Source: Cellulosimicrobium arenosum
Lineage (GTDB): Bacteria > Actinomycetota > Actinomycetes > Actinomycetales > Cellulomonadaceae
Length of the DNA stretch: 64,000 nt
Reading direction: 5' to 3'
NCBI RefSeq assembly: GCF_014837295.1
Contig: NZ_JACYHB010000007.1
Coordinates: 124,001-188,000 of the forward strand
The position numbers and the translations under genes are program-made. The notes beneath the pieces are model-generated. The model worked only from the letters and a program-made list of their open reading frames with translations. It was not told the origin of the DNA and did no database searches. This document shows, piece after piece, positions 40,754 to 48,530 of the stretch; position 1 is the stretch's first letter, and every line of letters begins with the position of its first letter.

Positions 40754-40930
40754 CGGTGCTCCCTCGTCCGGCCTGCCACCACGAGCGCAACTCTGCCATG
40801 CGGTGCGGGGCGAGTCATGTCGCCCCACCGCGCCGGACGCGGCCGGCCGGTTCCGGCGGCGCCGGCCGCGGGCTCGTCCGCAGCGCGGTCGGGGCGCGCG
40901 ACGCGTCGCCGTCGCGCGTTACCGTGGCGC

Positions 40931-42106
40931 ATGCCTTCGAGCTCGTGCGTCGCGTGGAGCCCGGACCTCCTGCGCTACGACTTCGGCCCGGGCCACCCGA
41001 TGGCTCCCACGCGCCTCGACCTGACGATGGACCTGGTCACCGGGCTCGGCCTCCTCGAGGCCCCCGGAGTCCACGTCATGGCGCCCGTGCCCGTGCCCGA
41101 CGACGTCCTCACCCTCGTCCACGACGCGGACTACGTGGCGGCCGTCCGCGCCGCGTCCGAGCACGGTGTCACCGATCCGGCGCGAGGTCTCGGCACGGAG
41201 GACGATCCCGTGTTCCCCGGGATGCACGACGCCGCGGCCCGGATCGTCGACGGCTCGTACCGCGCCGCGGGGCTGATCGCCGACGGGACCGTGGACCACG
41301 CCGTCAACGTCGCCGGGGGGATGCACCACGCGAAGGCGGGCGCGGCGTCGGGCTTCTGCATCTACAACGACGCGGCCGTCGCGATCCAGCGTCTCCTGGA
41401 CGACGGCGTGGAGCGCGTCGCGTACGTCGACCTCGACGCCCACCACGGCGACGGCGTCGAGAGCATCTTCTGGGACGACCCGCGCGTGCTCACCGTCTCG
41501 GTGCACCAGAGCGGGACGACGCTCTTCCCCGGCACGGGCAACGCGGTCGACGTCGGCGGGCTGCACGCGCCCGGCAGCGCGGTCAACGTCGCGCTCCCGC
41601 GTCGGGCGGACGGTGTGCGGTGGCTGCGGGCCGTCGATGCCGTCGTGCCGCACGTGCTGCGCGCGTTCCGGCCCGGCGTGCTGGTCACCCAGCACGGGTG
41701 CGACGCGCACGGCGACGACCCGTTGTCCGACCTCGACGTGTCCGTCGCCGCGCAGCACACCGCCGCGACGCGCATGCACGACCTCGCGCACGAGCTCACC
41801 GACGGCCGCTGGCTCGCGCTCGGGGGCGGCGGGTACGCCGTGGCGCGCGTCGTGCCGCTCGTCTGGGCGGCGGTCGTGGGCGAGGTGGTGCACGCGCCCG
41901 TCGCGCCGGGACAGCCGCTCCCGGAGCGGTGGCGGCAGCGGGTGCTCGACGTCGCGGGCGTCCTCCCGCCCGAGGCGTTCGACGCGCTCGTGGAGCCGCG
42001 ACCGTGGAGCGACGGGTTCGACCCGGCCGACGACGTCGACCGTGCCGTCATGTCGACCCGGCGGGCGGTCTTCCCCCACCTGGGCCTCGACCCGCACCAC
42101 GACTGA
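40931..42106 (+). CDS. Histone-deacetylase-family protein, AcuC-like
   Basis: A zinc-dependent deacetylase of the class I-like bacterial group that includes AcuC, which in Bacillus removes acetyl groups from acetyl-CoA synthetase. The 391-residue product has the family motifs: GMHHAKAGAASGFCIYND (catalytic His pair region, about 130-147), VDLDAHHGDGVE (zinc-binding Asp/His, about 168-179), the downstream Asp in TQHGCDAHGDDPL, and GGGGYA. ATG 40931 is the first start in the region; no strong ribosome site is seen. Divergent from the TrkH-type gene across 177 bp that hold no clear feature. The substrate here is not known. Confidence 0.9.
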   Translation: MPSSSCVAWSPDLLRYDFGPGHPMAPTRLDLTMDLVTGLGLLEAPGVHVMAPVPVPDDVLTLVHDADYVAAVRAASEHGVTDPARGLGTEDDPVFPGMHDAAARIVDGSYRAAGLIADGTVDHAVNVAGGMHHAKAGAASGFCIYNDAAVAIQRLLDDGVERVAYVDLDAHHGDGVESIFWDDPRVLTVSVHQSGTTLFPGTGNAVDVGGLHAPGSAVNVALPRRADGVRWLRAVDAVVPHVLRAFRPGVLVTQHGCDAHGDDPLSDLDVSVAAQHTAATRMHDLAHELTDGRWLALGGGGYAVARVVPLVWAAVVGEVVHAPVAPGQPLPERWRQRVLDVAGVLPPEAFDALVEPRPWSDGFDPADDVDRAVMSTRRAVFPHLGLDPHHD

Positions 42107-42261
42107 TCCCGACCGAGGCCGCGGGCGGCCGGCACCGGCCCGACGACGCGTTCTGCGCGGCCCCTCGGAGCGGGTAAGGTAGGGGGCGGATTTCTCTTGT
42201 GTTGGTCGGCGTGTCCTGACCGACCGCCACCATCACCATCCGACGAGCATTGCGAGGACCC

Positions 42262-42360
42262 ATGGGCTCCGTCATCAAGAAGCGCCGCAAGCGTATGGCG
42301 AAGAAGAAGCACCGCAAGCTGCTTCGCAAGACGCGTCACCAGCGCCGCAACAAGAAGTGA
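42262..42360 (+). CDS. Small ribosomal subunit protein bS22 (AURKAIP1/COX24-domain peptide)
   Basis: A 32-residue, extremely basic peptide starting [18 protein letters not shown] and ending RRNKK. This is the actinobacterial peptide annotated as AURKAIP1/COX24 domain protein and seen as an extra 30S protein (bS22) in mycobacterial ribosomes. CGAGGACCC precedes the ATG. TAAGGT at 42175-42180 with TTCTGC 18 bp upstream is a weak promoter candidate, giving a leader of about 75 nt. A hairpin terminator follows at 42395. Too short for most gene callers, but identity is clear. Confidence 0.93.
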   Translation: MGSVIKKRRKRMAKKKHRKLLRKTRHQRRNKK

Positions 42361-42394
42361 CGTCCCGCGCGTCCTGACGCGCGCGACACCCGTA

Positions 42395-42429
42395 CGAGCC
42401 CGGCACCCCGCGAGGGGTGGCCGGGCTCG
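42395..42429. terminator. Terminator after bS22
   Basis: Stem CGAGCCCGG-CACCCC / GGGGTG-G-CCGGGCTCG with a GCGA tetraloop and one bulged G. It lies between bS22 and the convergent acetyltransferase and could serve both. Confidence 0.78.
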
Positions 42430-42435
42430 CTGCGT

Positions 42436-42966
42436 CTACCGCTCGGAGCCGGCGTCGGGTCGCACCGTCGTGCCCGTGCGCACGGGGAGGTCCTTCTCGA
42501 ACGCCTCGTCCGTCTCCGAGGTCTGGTGCTCGCCGTCGTGGTCGACATAGGTGTAGGTCGTGGTGGTGAGGCGACCGGTGCCGACGTACCCGAGCCGCTC
42601 GTAGAGTCGGCGCGCGCCCGGGTTGTCGATGGCGACGCCGAGCGCGAGCCGGCCGTACGGCAGGCAGAGCTGCTCCGCGAACGTGACGACGGCGCTCCCC
42701 ACCCCGCGGCCACGGGCCTCGGGTTCCACCTGGAGATTTCGCAGCTCGGGCGGGTCGCTGATCACCACCTCGGCCGTCGCGACAGGACGTCCGCCGAGCC
42801 ATGCGGCGACGTGGTGGGAACGCCCCTCTCGCTGACGAGCGAAGGCTCGGACCGCGATGTCCGCGCCCGGCGCCTCCCTCGCCGCGAGCGCCTGCACGTC
42901 CGCGGCTGTGACGGTCCCGACCACGAGACCGGTGGCGCGCGACGGATGCTCCTCGGGCACGGGCAT
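42436..42966 (-). CDS. GNAT-family N-acetyltransferase
   Basis: A 176-residue protein with the GNAT fold. The acetyl-CoA pyrophosphate-binding loop is at VEPEARGRGVGSAVVTFAE (Q/RxxGxG/A form, about 95-113), followed by LALGVAIDNPGARRLYERLGY (motif B, about 122-142). The C-terminus is acidic. The start at 42966 (MPVPEEHP) lies 11 bp after the stop of the HAD phosphatase gene, so the two are probably co-transcribed; the longer frame overlaps that gene and is low-complexity. Substrate unknown. Confidence 0.85.
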   Translation of the reverse strand: MPVPEEHPSRATGLVVGTVTAADVQALAAREAPGADIAVRAFARQREGRSHHVAAWLGGRPVATAEVVISDPPELRNLQVEPEARGRGVGSAVVTFAEQLCLPYGRLALGVAIDNPGARRLYERLGYVGTGRLTTTTYTYVDHDGEHQTSETDEAFEKDLPVRTGTTVRPDAGSER

Positions 42967-42977
42967 GTCGTCCAGCC

Positions 42978-43796
42978 TCAGAGGCGGGAGATCCGCCGGT
43001 CGACGGCACGGCGCACGGAGCGCAGGACGAGCGCCCCGGCCCAGGCTGCGCCCGCCCAGCTCGCGGTGCGGACGCTGCTGCGGGCGACGCGGCGGCGCCG
43101 GCCGCGGAACTCGCGGATGGGCCACCCGACGTCCTGCGCGTGGCGGCGCAGCCTGGCGTCGGGGTTGATCGGGCACGGGTGCCCGACCTCCTGCATCATC
43201 GTCACGTCGTTGAGCGAGTCGCCGTAGGCGTAGGACGCGTCGAGGTCGATGCCCTCGCGCTCGGCGAGCTCCCGGACCCCGGCGGCCTTGGCGCGACCGT
43301 GCATCATGTCGCCGACGAGCCGGCCCGTGTAGTAGCCGCCCTCGTGCTCGGCGATCGTGCCCAGCGCGCCGGTGGTGCCGAGGCGGCGGGCGATGAGGTC
43401 CCCGATCTCGACGGGGGTCGCGGACACGAGCCAGACCTGGTTCCCGGCGGCGAGGTGCTCGTCGATGAGCCGGCGCGTCCCCGGGTAGATGCGCAGCGAG
43501 AGGACGGTGTCGTAGACCTCCTCGCCGATCGCCGTGACCTCCGCGACCGAGCGCCCCGCGATGAGCGAGAGCGCGCGCGAACGGATCCGGTCGATCTGGG
43601 CCTTGCTCTCGCCGAGCAGCAGGTACCGCGTCTGGTGCACGGCGAACCGGACGAGGTCGGCCGTGGAGAAGAACTCCCGCTGGTACAGCGCCCGCGCGAG
43701 GTGGAACGCGGACGCGCCGCGGATGACGGTGTTGTCGACGTCGAAGAACGCCGCCGTGCGGCGGGCGGGCACCTCCGGCCCGGGTGACGTCGGCAT
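42978..43796 (-). CDS. HAD-IB family phosphatase
   Basis: A 272-residue haloacid-dehalogenase phosphatase of the SerB-like IB class. Motif I is FFDVDNTVIRGAS (about 17-29), motif II Ser-Ala-Thr in WLVSATPVEIGD, the lysine region in MMHGRAKAAGVREL, and motif III YAYGDSLNDVTMM. The C-terminal 40 residues are Arg-rich with a hydrophobic stretch (ASWAGAAWAGALVLR) that may associate with the membrane. I start at ATG 43796 (MPTSPGPEV). Divergent from the glutaredoxin-like gene by 35 bp. In related actinobacteria this type is annotated as an unknown-substrate hydrolase. Confidence 0.88.
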   Translation of the reverse strand: MPTSPGPEVPARRTAAFFDVDNTVIRGASAFHLARALYQREFFSTADLVRFAVHQTRYLLLGESKAQIDRIRSRALSLIAGRSVAEVTAIGEEVYDTVLSLRIYPGTRRLIDEHLAAGNQVWLVSATPVEIGDLIARRLGTTGALGTIAEHEGGYYTGRLVGDMMHGRAKAAGVRELAEREGIDLDASYAYGDSLNDVTMMQEVGHPCPINPDARLRRHAQDVGWPIREFRGRRRRVARSSVRTASWAGAAWAGALVLRSVRRAVDRRISRL

Positions 43797-43831
43797 GCTG
43801 TCCACTCTAGCCGCGCCCGTAGCCTGGGGAC

Positions 43832-44140
43832 ATGAGCACTCCACCCCCAGCGAGCACCGGGCACGGCACCGCGCGCGTCCTGCTGTACGGGCGGCCCGGC
43901 TGCCACCTGTGCGACGACGCGCGGGCCGTCGTCGGGCAGGTGTGCGACGAGGCCGGGCAGCCCTGGGCCGAGATCGATCTCGACGCGCCGACCACGGACC
44001 CCGCGCTCCGCGCCGAGTACGGCGACTACGTCCCCGTGGTGACGGTGGACGGCGTGCAGCAGGGGTTCTGGCGCGTCGACGCGCGACGGCTCGCCCGCGC
44101 GGTGGGACGGATTTCGGACCGGGGCCCCGACCTGGGATGA
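43832..44140 (+). CDS. Glutaredoxin-like protein (thioredoxin fold, CxxC)
   Basis: A 102-residue protein with a glutaredoxin/DUF836-type fold: first strand VLLYGRPGC, redox motif CHLC (about 24-27) and the cis-Pro region YVPVVTVDG (about 67-75). It would act in cytoplasmic thiol-disulfide exchange. It directly precedes rex (57-bp gap) on the same strand, a recurrent actinobacterial order consistent with redox control. Confidence 0.87.
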   Translation: MSTPPPASTGHGTARVLLYGRPGCHLCDDARAVVGQVCDEAGQPWAEIDLDAPTTDPALRAEYGDYVPVVTVDGVQQGFWRVDARRLARAVGRISDRGPDLG

Positions 44141-44197
44141 TCGGGTCGACGAGGAGCGACCGTCGACGACGACGGTCCCGGACGACGGTGGTGACGG

Positions 44198-44875
44198 GTG
44201 GCAGAGCAGATCATCGGCGAGGTGACGGTCCCAGGGATCCCGGTCGCGACCGTGGCGCGGCTCCCGTCCTACCTGCGGGCGCTGCGTGACCTGGTGGCCC
44301 GCGGCGTGGAGAAGACGTCGTCGGTCGAGCTCGCGGAGCTCTCCGGCGTCGGGCCCGCGCAGCTGCGCAAGGACCTGTCGTTCCTCGGTTCGTTCGGCAC
44401 GCGCGGGGTCGGGTACGACGTCGGCTCGCTCGCGCAGTACATCGCCGATGCCCTCGGCCTGGCCGACGAGCACCGCATCGCGATCGTCGGGATCGGGAGC
44501 CTGGGGCACGCGCTCGCGAACTACTCGGGCTACTCCCAGCGCGGCTTCCACCTCGCGGCGCTGCTGGATGCGTCGCCGGACGTCGTGGGCCGGGACGTCG
44601 CGGGCATCGTCGTCGAGCACGTGGACGCGCTCGAGGACGTCGTCGCGCGCGAGGGCGTGAGCATCGTCGTGCTCGCGACCCCGGCCGCGCACGCCCAGGC
44701 CGTGGCCACCCGCGTGGTCGCCGCGGGCGTCAAGGAGATCCTCAACTTCGCGCCCCGGGCGCTGCAGGTGCCGACCGACGTGGACGTGCGCGGCGTCGAC
44801 GTGGGCAGCGAGCTGCAGATCCTCGCGTTCCACTCGCAGGCCCGCGCCCTGGCCGAGGCGAGCGCGCAGAGCTGA
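44198..44875 (+). CDS. rex: Redox-sensing transcriptional repressor Rex
   Basis: Rex senses the NADH/NAD+ ratio and represses respiratory and fermentative genes when NADH is low. The 225-residue protein has an N-terminal winged helix (SSVELAELSGVGPAQLRKDL, about 45-64, followed by the Rex-specific FLGSFGTRGVGY), a Rossmann domain (IAIVGIGSLGHALANY) and the C-terminal domain-swap region. GTG start at 44198 with GACGGTGGTGACGG just upstream, a weak ribosome site. Length matches Streptomyces-type Rex minus a short N-terminal tail. Confidence 0.95.
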   Translation: MAEQIIGEVTVPGIPVATVARLPSYLRALRDLVARGVEKTSSVELAELSGVGPAQLRKDLSFLGSFGTRGVGYDVGSLAQYIADALGLADEHRIAIVGIGSLGHALANYSGYSQRGFHLAALLDASPDVVGRDVAGIVVEHVDALEDVVAREGVSIVVLATPAAHAQAVATRVVAAGVKEILNFAPRALQVPTDVDVRGVDVGSELQILAFHSQARALAEASAQS

Positions 44876-44893
44876 CGGGCAGGGGCCGGACGC

Positions 44894-44930
44894 ACGACGA
44901 CCCGCCCGGCAGCGCCGGACGGGTCGTCGT
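44894..44930. terminator. Bidirectional terminator between rex and yceI-like gene
   Basis: 17-bp stem with one mismatch (44894-44910 with 44914-44930) and a 3-nt AGC loop, between convergent genes. Confidence 0.8.
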
Positions 44931-44954
44931 CGGTCCCGCTGACGCGGAGCGGGC

Positions 44955-45506
44955 TCAGCCCTGCTTGATGGTCGACACGTCGAGCGTGATCGTGACCTTG
45001 TCGCCCACGAGGACGCCACCGGTCTCGAGCGCGGCGTTCCAGGTGATGCCGAACTCCTTGCGGGAGATCTGCGTGGTGGCCTCGAACCCGGCGCGCGGGT
45101 TGCCGAACGGGTCGGTCGCGGTGCCGGCGAACTCGGTCGCGAGCTCGACGGGCTTGGTCACGCCGTTGATCGTGAGGTCGCCCGCGACCACGTAGTCGTC
45201 GCCGTCGTTGGTGATCGACGTCGAGGAGAACGACCAGGTCGACCTGTTCTCGGCGTCCCAGAAGTCGGCGCTGCGCAGGTGGTTGTCGCGGTTCTCGTCG
45301 CCCGTGCTGACGGAGGCGGCGTCGAGCTGGGCCGTGACGGACGTCGACTCGAGGTCCTCGCCGACGGTGATCGAGCCGTCGGTGATCGCGAGCGTCCCGC
45401 GCACCTTCGAGATGCCGGCGTGGCGGACCGTGAAGGCGGCCTGCGAGTGCGAGGCGTCGATGGCGTAGGTGCCGGTGGACAGTCCGGCGGGCAGCGGCGT
45501 GGCCAT
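44955..45506 (-). CDS. YceI-family protein (lipocalin-like, polyisoprenoid binding)
   Basis: A 183-residue YceI-domain protein: TYAIDASHSQAAFTVRHAG at the N-terminus, then NRDNHLRSADFWDAENR and a beta-barrel end with KEFGITWNAALETGGVLVGD. No signal peptide is visible, so it is probably cytoplasmic. YceI proteins bind long isoprenoids or fatty amides; the ligand here is unknown. Its ATG is 23 bp from a perfect palindrome and it is divergent from a MarR-type gene, so it is probably the regulator's target. Confidence 0.92.
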   Translation of the reverse strand: MATPLPAGLSTGTYAIDASHSQAAFTVRHAGISKVRGTLAITDGSITVGEDLESTSVTAQLDAASVSTGDENRDNHLRSADFWDAENRSTWSFSSTSITNDGDDYVVAGDLTINGVTKPVELATEFAGTATDPFGNPRAGFEATTQISRKEFGITWNAALETGGVLVGDKVTITLDVSTIKQG

Positions 45507-45528
45507 GGGTGCTCCTTGGGTCGTGGTA

Positions 45529-45542
45529 GTTGAAGGTTCAAC
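45529..45542. promoter_or_regulatory. Perfect palindrome, probable MarR operator
   Basis: GTTGAA-GG-TTCAAC between divergent yceI-like and marR-like genes. The centre is about 30 bp from the yceI start and about 73 bp from the MarR start. TTGAA/TTCAA arms are typical for MarR-family sites, so auto- and cross-regulation is likely. Confidence 0.68.
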
Positions 45543-45607
45543 CGGGTACGAGGGCGTGAACGCCCGACGTGCGTCGGCTATTCCCGCCAGGTGGGAGAAT
45601 CGAGTCG

Positions 45608-46120
45608 ATGCCCCAGGACGAACCCGCCGGCCGCACCGGCCGCACCGACCACGACGAGCAGCCCCGCTGGCTCGACGCCGAGCAGCAGCGGCTGTGGCGC
45701 GCCTACCTGGACGGGAGCGTGCGCTTCGTCGACGCGATGACCCGCGAGCACGACGAGCAGTCCGAGGTCTCGCTCTACGAGTACGAGCTGCTCGTGCGCC
45801 TGTCCGAGAGCCCCGACGGCGCGCTGCGCATGTCGGCGCTCGCGGACGGCCTGGCGCAGTCGCGCAGCAGGGTCACCCACACGGTCGCGCGGATGGAGAC
45901 CCGGGGGCTCGTGCGCCGCTCGGCGACCGCGGACGACCGCCGTGGCGTCCTGTGCACCCTGACCGACGAGGGACGGCGCACGCTCGTGGTCGCCGCGCCC
46001 ACGCACGTCGCCGCCGTGCGGCGCTACCTGGTCGACGTCCTCACCCCGGAGCAGTTCCGCGCGCTCGGCGAGGCGATGGCGGCGGTCGCCGCGGCGTGCC
46101 GGGAGGCCCGTCCCTCCTGA
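45608..46120 (+). CDS. MarR-family transcriptional regulator
   Basis: A 170-residue winged-helix regulator. Recognition region: SLYEYELLVRLSESPDGALRM then SALADGLAQSRSRVTHTVARM (about 77-97), and the wing with DRRGVLCTLTDEGRRTL (about 112-128). I start at ATG 45608 (MPQDEPAG). Divergent from the yceI-like gene, with one perfect palindrome between them. The ligand is not known. Confidence 0.92.
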   Translation: MPQDEPAGRTGRTDHDEQPRWLDAEQQRLWRAYLDGSVRFVDAMTREHDEQSEVSLYEYELLVRLSESPDGALRMSALADGLAQSRSRVTHTVARMETRGLVRRSATADDRRGVLCTLTDEGRRTLVVAAPTHVAAVRRYLVDVLTPEQFRALGEAMAAVAAACREARPS

Positions 46121-46180
46121 CCCTCCTCGGGTGCCGCACCCCGGACGGGCGGACCCCGGAAGTTTGGGACACTGGTGCCC

Positions 46181-46852
46181 ATGGTCTCCACCACCGTCCA
46201 CCTCCTGCGCCACGGCGAGGTCCACAACCCCGGCGGCGTCCTGTACGGGCGCATCCCGGGCTACCACCTGTCCGAGCGCGGGCACGAGATGGCGCGGCGC
46301 GTGGCCGCGCACCTCGCGGGCGAGCCCGGGCCCGACGGCACGAGCAGGCCCCGCGCCGACCTGGCCCTGCTCGTCGCGTCGCCGCTGCAGCGCGCGCAGG
46401 AGACGGCGGCCCCGTCGTCCGAGGCGTTCGGCCTCGAGATCACCACGGACGACCGCGTCATCGAGGCGGCCAACCACTTCGAGGGCCTGACCTTCGGCGT
46501 CGGCGACGGCTCGCTGCGGCACCCGAAGCACTGGCCGTACCTGTGGAACCCCCTCCGCCCGTCCTGGGGCGAGCCGTACGTCGAGCAGGTCGCGCGCATG
46601 CGTGCCGCCGTCGCGGACGCCAGGGACCGGGCCGCGGGTCATGAGGCGCTGATCGTCAGCCACCAGCTGCCCGTGTGGCTCACGCGCCTCGCCTTCGAGA
46701 ACCGTCGCCTGTGGCACGACCCGCGCAAGCGTCAGTGCTCGCTCGCGTCCCTCACGTCGCTGCGGTTCGAGGACGACGCGCTCGCCGCGATCCACTACAG
46801 CGAGCCCGTCGCCGACCTCCTGCCGGGGGCCGCGACCACGCCCGGAGCGTGA
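46181..46852 (+). CDS. Histidine phosphatase family protein (phosphoglycerate-mutase-like)
   Basis: A 223-residue branch 1 histidine phosphatase: catalytic HLLRHGEVHNPGG (about 7-19), SPLQRAQETAAP (about 67-78) and the second histidine in LIVSHQLPVW. It is the first gene of a tight run that continues with the TlpA-like, ccdA, resB and ccsA genes, the same order as Rv0525-Rv0529 of Mycobacterium tuberculosis (established synteny). The start could also be GTG 46175, two codons earlier; no clear ribosome site is visible. Confidence 0.9.
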   Translation: MVSTTVHLLRHGEVHNPGGVLYGRIPGYHLSERGHEMARRVAAHLAGEPGPDGTSRPRADLALLVASPLQRAQETAAPSSEAFGLEITTDDRVIEAANHFEGLTFGVGDGSLRHPKHWPYLWNPLRPSWGEPYVEQVARMRAAVADARDRAAGHEALIVSHQLPVWLTRLAFENRRLWHDPRKRQCSLASLTSLRFEDDALAAIHYSEPVADLLPGAATTPGA

Positions 46853-46860
46853 CGTTCGTC

Positions 46861-47655
46861 ATGTCTGGTGCCGCCACGCCGCCCGCAGGGGAGTTCTCCC
46901 AGGTGGCGTCCAGCCTGCGCGGGCAGTGTGCGACCCGTGATGCAGTCGTGACGCACCCGTGCCCCGACGCGCCCCGCGGGGTGCGCGCGCCGCGTCGTGC
47001 CCGTCGTGCCCGTCGTGCTGGTCGTCGCCCGGCCCGACCGGTCGGGCTCGTCGTGGCCGGCCTCGCGGTGTCGACGCTGCTCGCCGCCTGCACGGCCGAG
47101 TCGGGTGCGACCGCCACGGACGTCGTCGGGCAGGGGTACGTCTCGGGCGACGGGTCGGTCCGCACCTGGGAGCCCGACGACCGCGGCGACCCCGTCGTCC
47201 TCACCGGCACGGACTACGAGGGCGAGGACGTCGATACGAGCGACTGGACCGGTGAGGTCGTCGTGCTCAACACCTGGTACGCCGCGTGCGCGCCGTGCCG
47301 GGCCGAGGCGCCGGACCTCGTGGCCCTCGCGAACGACCGCGCCGACGACGGCGTCCACGTCCTCGGCATCAACACGACCGACGAGGCCGGCGCGGCGCTC
47401 GCGTTCCAGCGCACGTTCGAGATCCCGTACCCCTCGATCGACGACCGCAGCGGCGAGGTCGTCGCCACGCTGTCCGGGACCGTCCCGCTGCAGGCGGTGC
47501 CCTCGACCGTCGTGCTCGACGCCGAGGGCCGCGTCGCGGCGCGTGTCATCGGCCTGGCCGAGGGGTCCACGCTCGACGCGCTCGTCGGCGACGTGCTCGC
47601 CGAGGGCGGCGCACCCGCCGACGGCGACGACACCGCCGACGACGCGGCCGGGTGA
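46861..47655 (+). CDS. TlpA/ResA-like thiol-disulfide oxidoreductase, membrane-anchored
   Basis: Provides reductant for apocytochrome c cysteines outside the membrane. The C-terminal thioredoxin domain has [20 protein letters not shown] (CAPC redox motif, about residues 145-148) and cis-Pro in [11 protein letters not shown]. Before it is an Arg-rich stretch, then [20 protein letters not shown] with a likely lipobox (LLAAC), so the protein is probably a lipoprotein. The start is uncertain: ATG 46861 leaves about 60 residues before the anchor; GTG codons near 46950 and 46981 would fit a normal signal sequence better. Coupled to ccdA by a GTGA overlap. Confidence 0.87.
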   Translation: MSGAATPPAGEFSQVASSLRGQCATRDAVVTHPCPDAPRGVRAPRRARRARRAGRRPARPVGLVVAGLAVSTLLAACTAESGATATDVVGQGYVSGDGSVRTWEPDDRGDPVVLTGTDYEGEDVDTSDWTGEVVVLNTWYAACAPCRAEAPDLVALANDRADDGVHVLGINTTDEAGAALAFQRTFEIPYPSIDDRSGEVVATLSGTVPLQAVPSTVVLDAEGRVAARVIGLAEGSTLDALVGDVLAEGGAPADGDDTADDAAG

Positions 47656-48530
47656 GCCCGATGCTGTCCGCCTCCTCGCTCGCGACGCTCGCGACGGCCG
47701 TCCCCGCGGCGAGCGGCGTCGGTGAGACGTTCGCGACCACCGTGTTCAGCGGGTCGATGCTGCTCGCCGTCCCGGTGGCGCTCCTCGCCGGCCTCGTGTC
47801 GTTCGCGTCGCCGTGCGTGCTCCCGCTCGTGCCCGGCTACATCGGGTACGTGAGCGGCATGGCCGCGGCGACCGCGGGCGACGCCCGCAGGTCGGTGCCG
47901 TCGGACGGGTCTGCCCGCACCCCGGGCACCGTGGTCGCGGCGCCCGTGCCGGACCGGCGGCGCGTGCTCGCCGGCGTCGGGCTGTTCGTCGCGGGGTTCA
48001 CCGTCGTGTTCGTCGCGATGTCGGTCGCGGTGGGCGCCGTCGGGTCCTCGCTGGTGCGCTGGGAGGACGTCGTCTCCCGCGTGCTGGGTGTCGTCGTGAT
48101 CCTCATGGGCCTCGCGTTCATGGGCGCGGTGCCGTTCCTGCAGCGCGAGCGGCGTCTGCACCTGAGCCCGCGTGCGGGCCTGTGGGGCGCGCCGCTGCTC
48201 GGGTTCGTGTTCGGCCTGGGCTGGACGCCGTGCCTCGGGCCGACGCTCGTCGCCGTCCAGGCGCTGTCGCTCACCGAGGCGTCGGCCGGGCGCGGCGCCG
48301 TCCTCGGCGTCGCCTACTGCCTGGGTCTCGGCATCCCGTTCCTGCTCATCGCGCTCGGCCTGCAGAGCTCGCAGCGGATGCTCGGGTTCCTGCGTCGCCA
48401 CCGGCTCGCCGTGATGCGCACGGGCGGCGTGCTGCTCGTCGTCATCGGCACCGCCCTCGTGACCGGGCTGTGGGGCACGTGGACGACGGCGCTGCAGGGC
48501 TGGATCGGCGGATTCGTGACGGTGGTGTGA
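47652..48530 (+). CDS. ccdA: Cytochrome c biogenesis protein CcdA (DsbD-like transmembrane domain)
   Basis: Transfers electrons from cytoplasmic thioredoxin across the membrane to the TlpA/ResA-like protein. The 292-residue protein has six main hydrophobic segments. Redox cysteines are in [18 protein letters not shown] (about residues 48-65) and in [17 protein letters not shown] long hydrophilic loop (about 70-100) separates the first segments. GTG 47652 overlaps the previous stop; ATG 47661 is the alternative. Its TGA overlaps the resB ATG (48530). Confidence 0.92.
   Translation: MSPMLSASSLATLATAVPAASGVGETFATTVFSGSMLLAVPVALLAGLVSFASPCVLPLVPGYIGYVSGMAAATAGDARRSVPSDGSARTPGTVVAAPVPDRRRVLAGVGLFVAGFTVVFVAMSVAVGAVGSSLVRWEDVVSRVLGVVVILMGLAFMGAVPFLQRERRLHLSPRAGLWGAPLLGFVFGLGWTPCLGPTLVAVQALSLTEASAGRGAVLGVAYCLGLGIPFLLIALGLQSSQRMLGFLRRHRLAVMRTGGVLLVVIGTALVTGLWGTWTTALQGWIGGFVTVV

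Noticed and set aside
46675-46860. Upstream extension of the TlpA-like protein
   Set aside because: It overlaps the histidine phosphatase gene in another frame and has no ribosome site.
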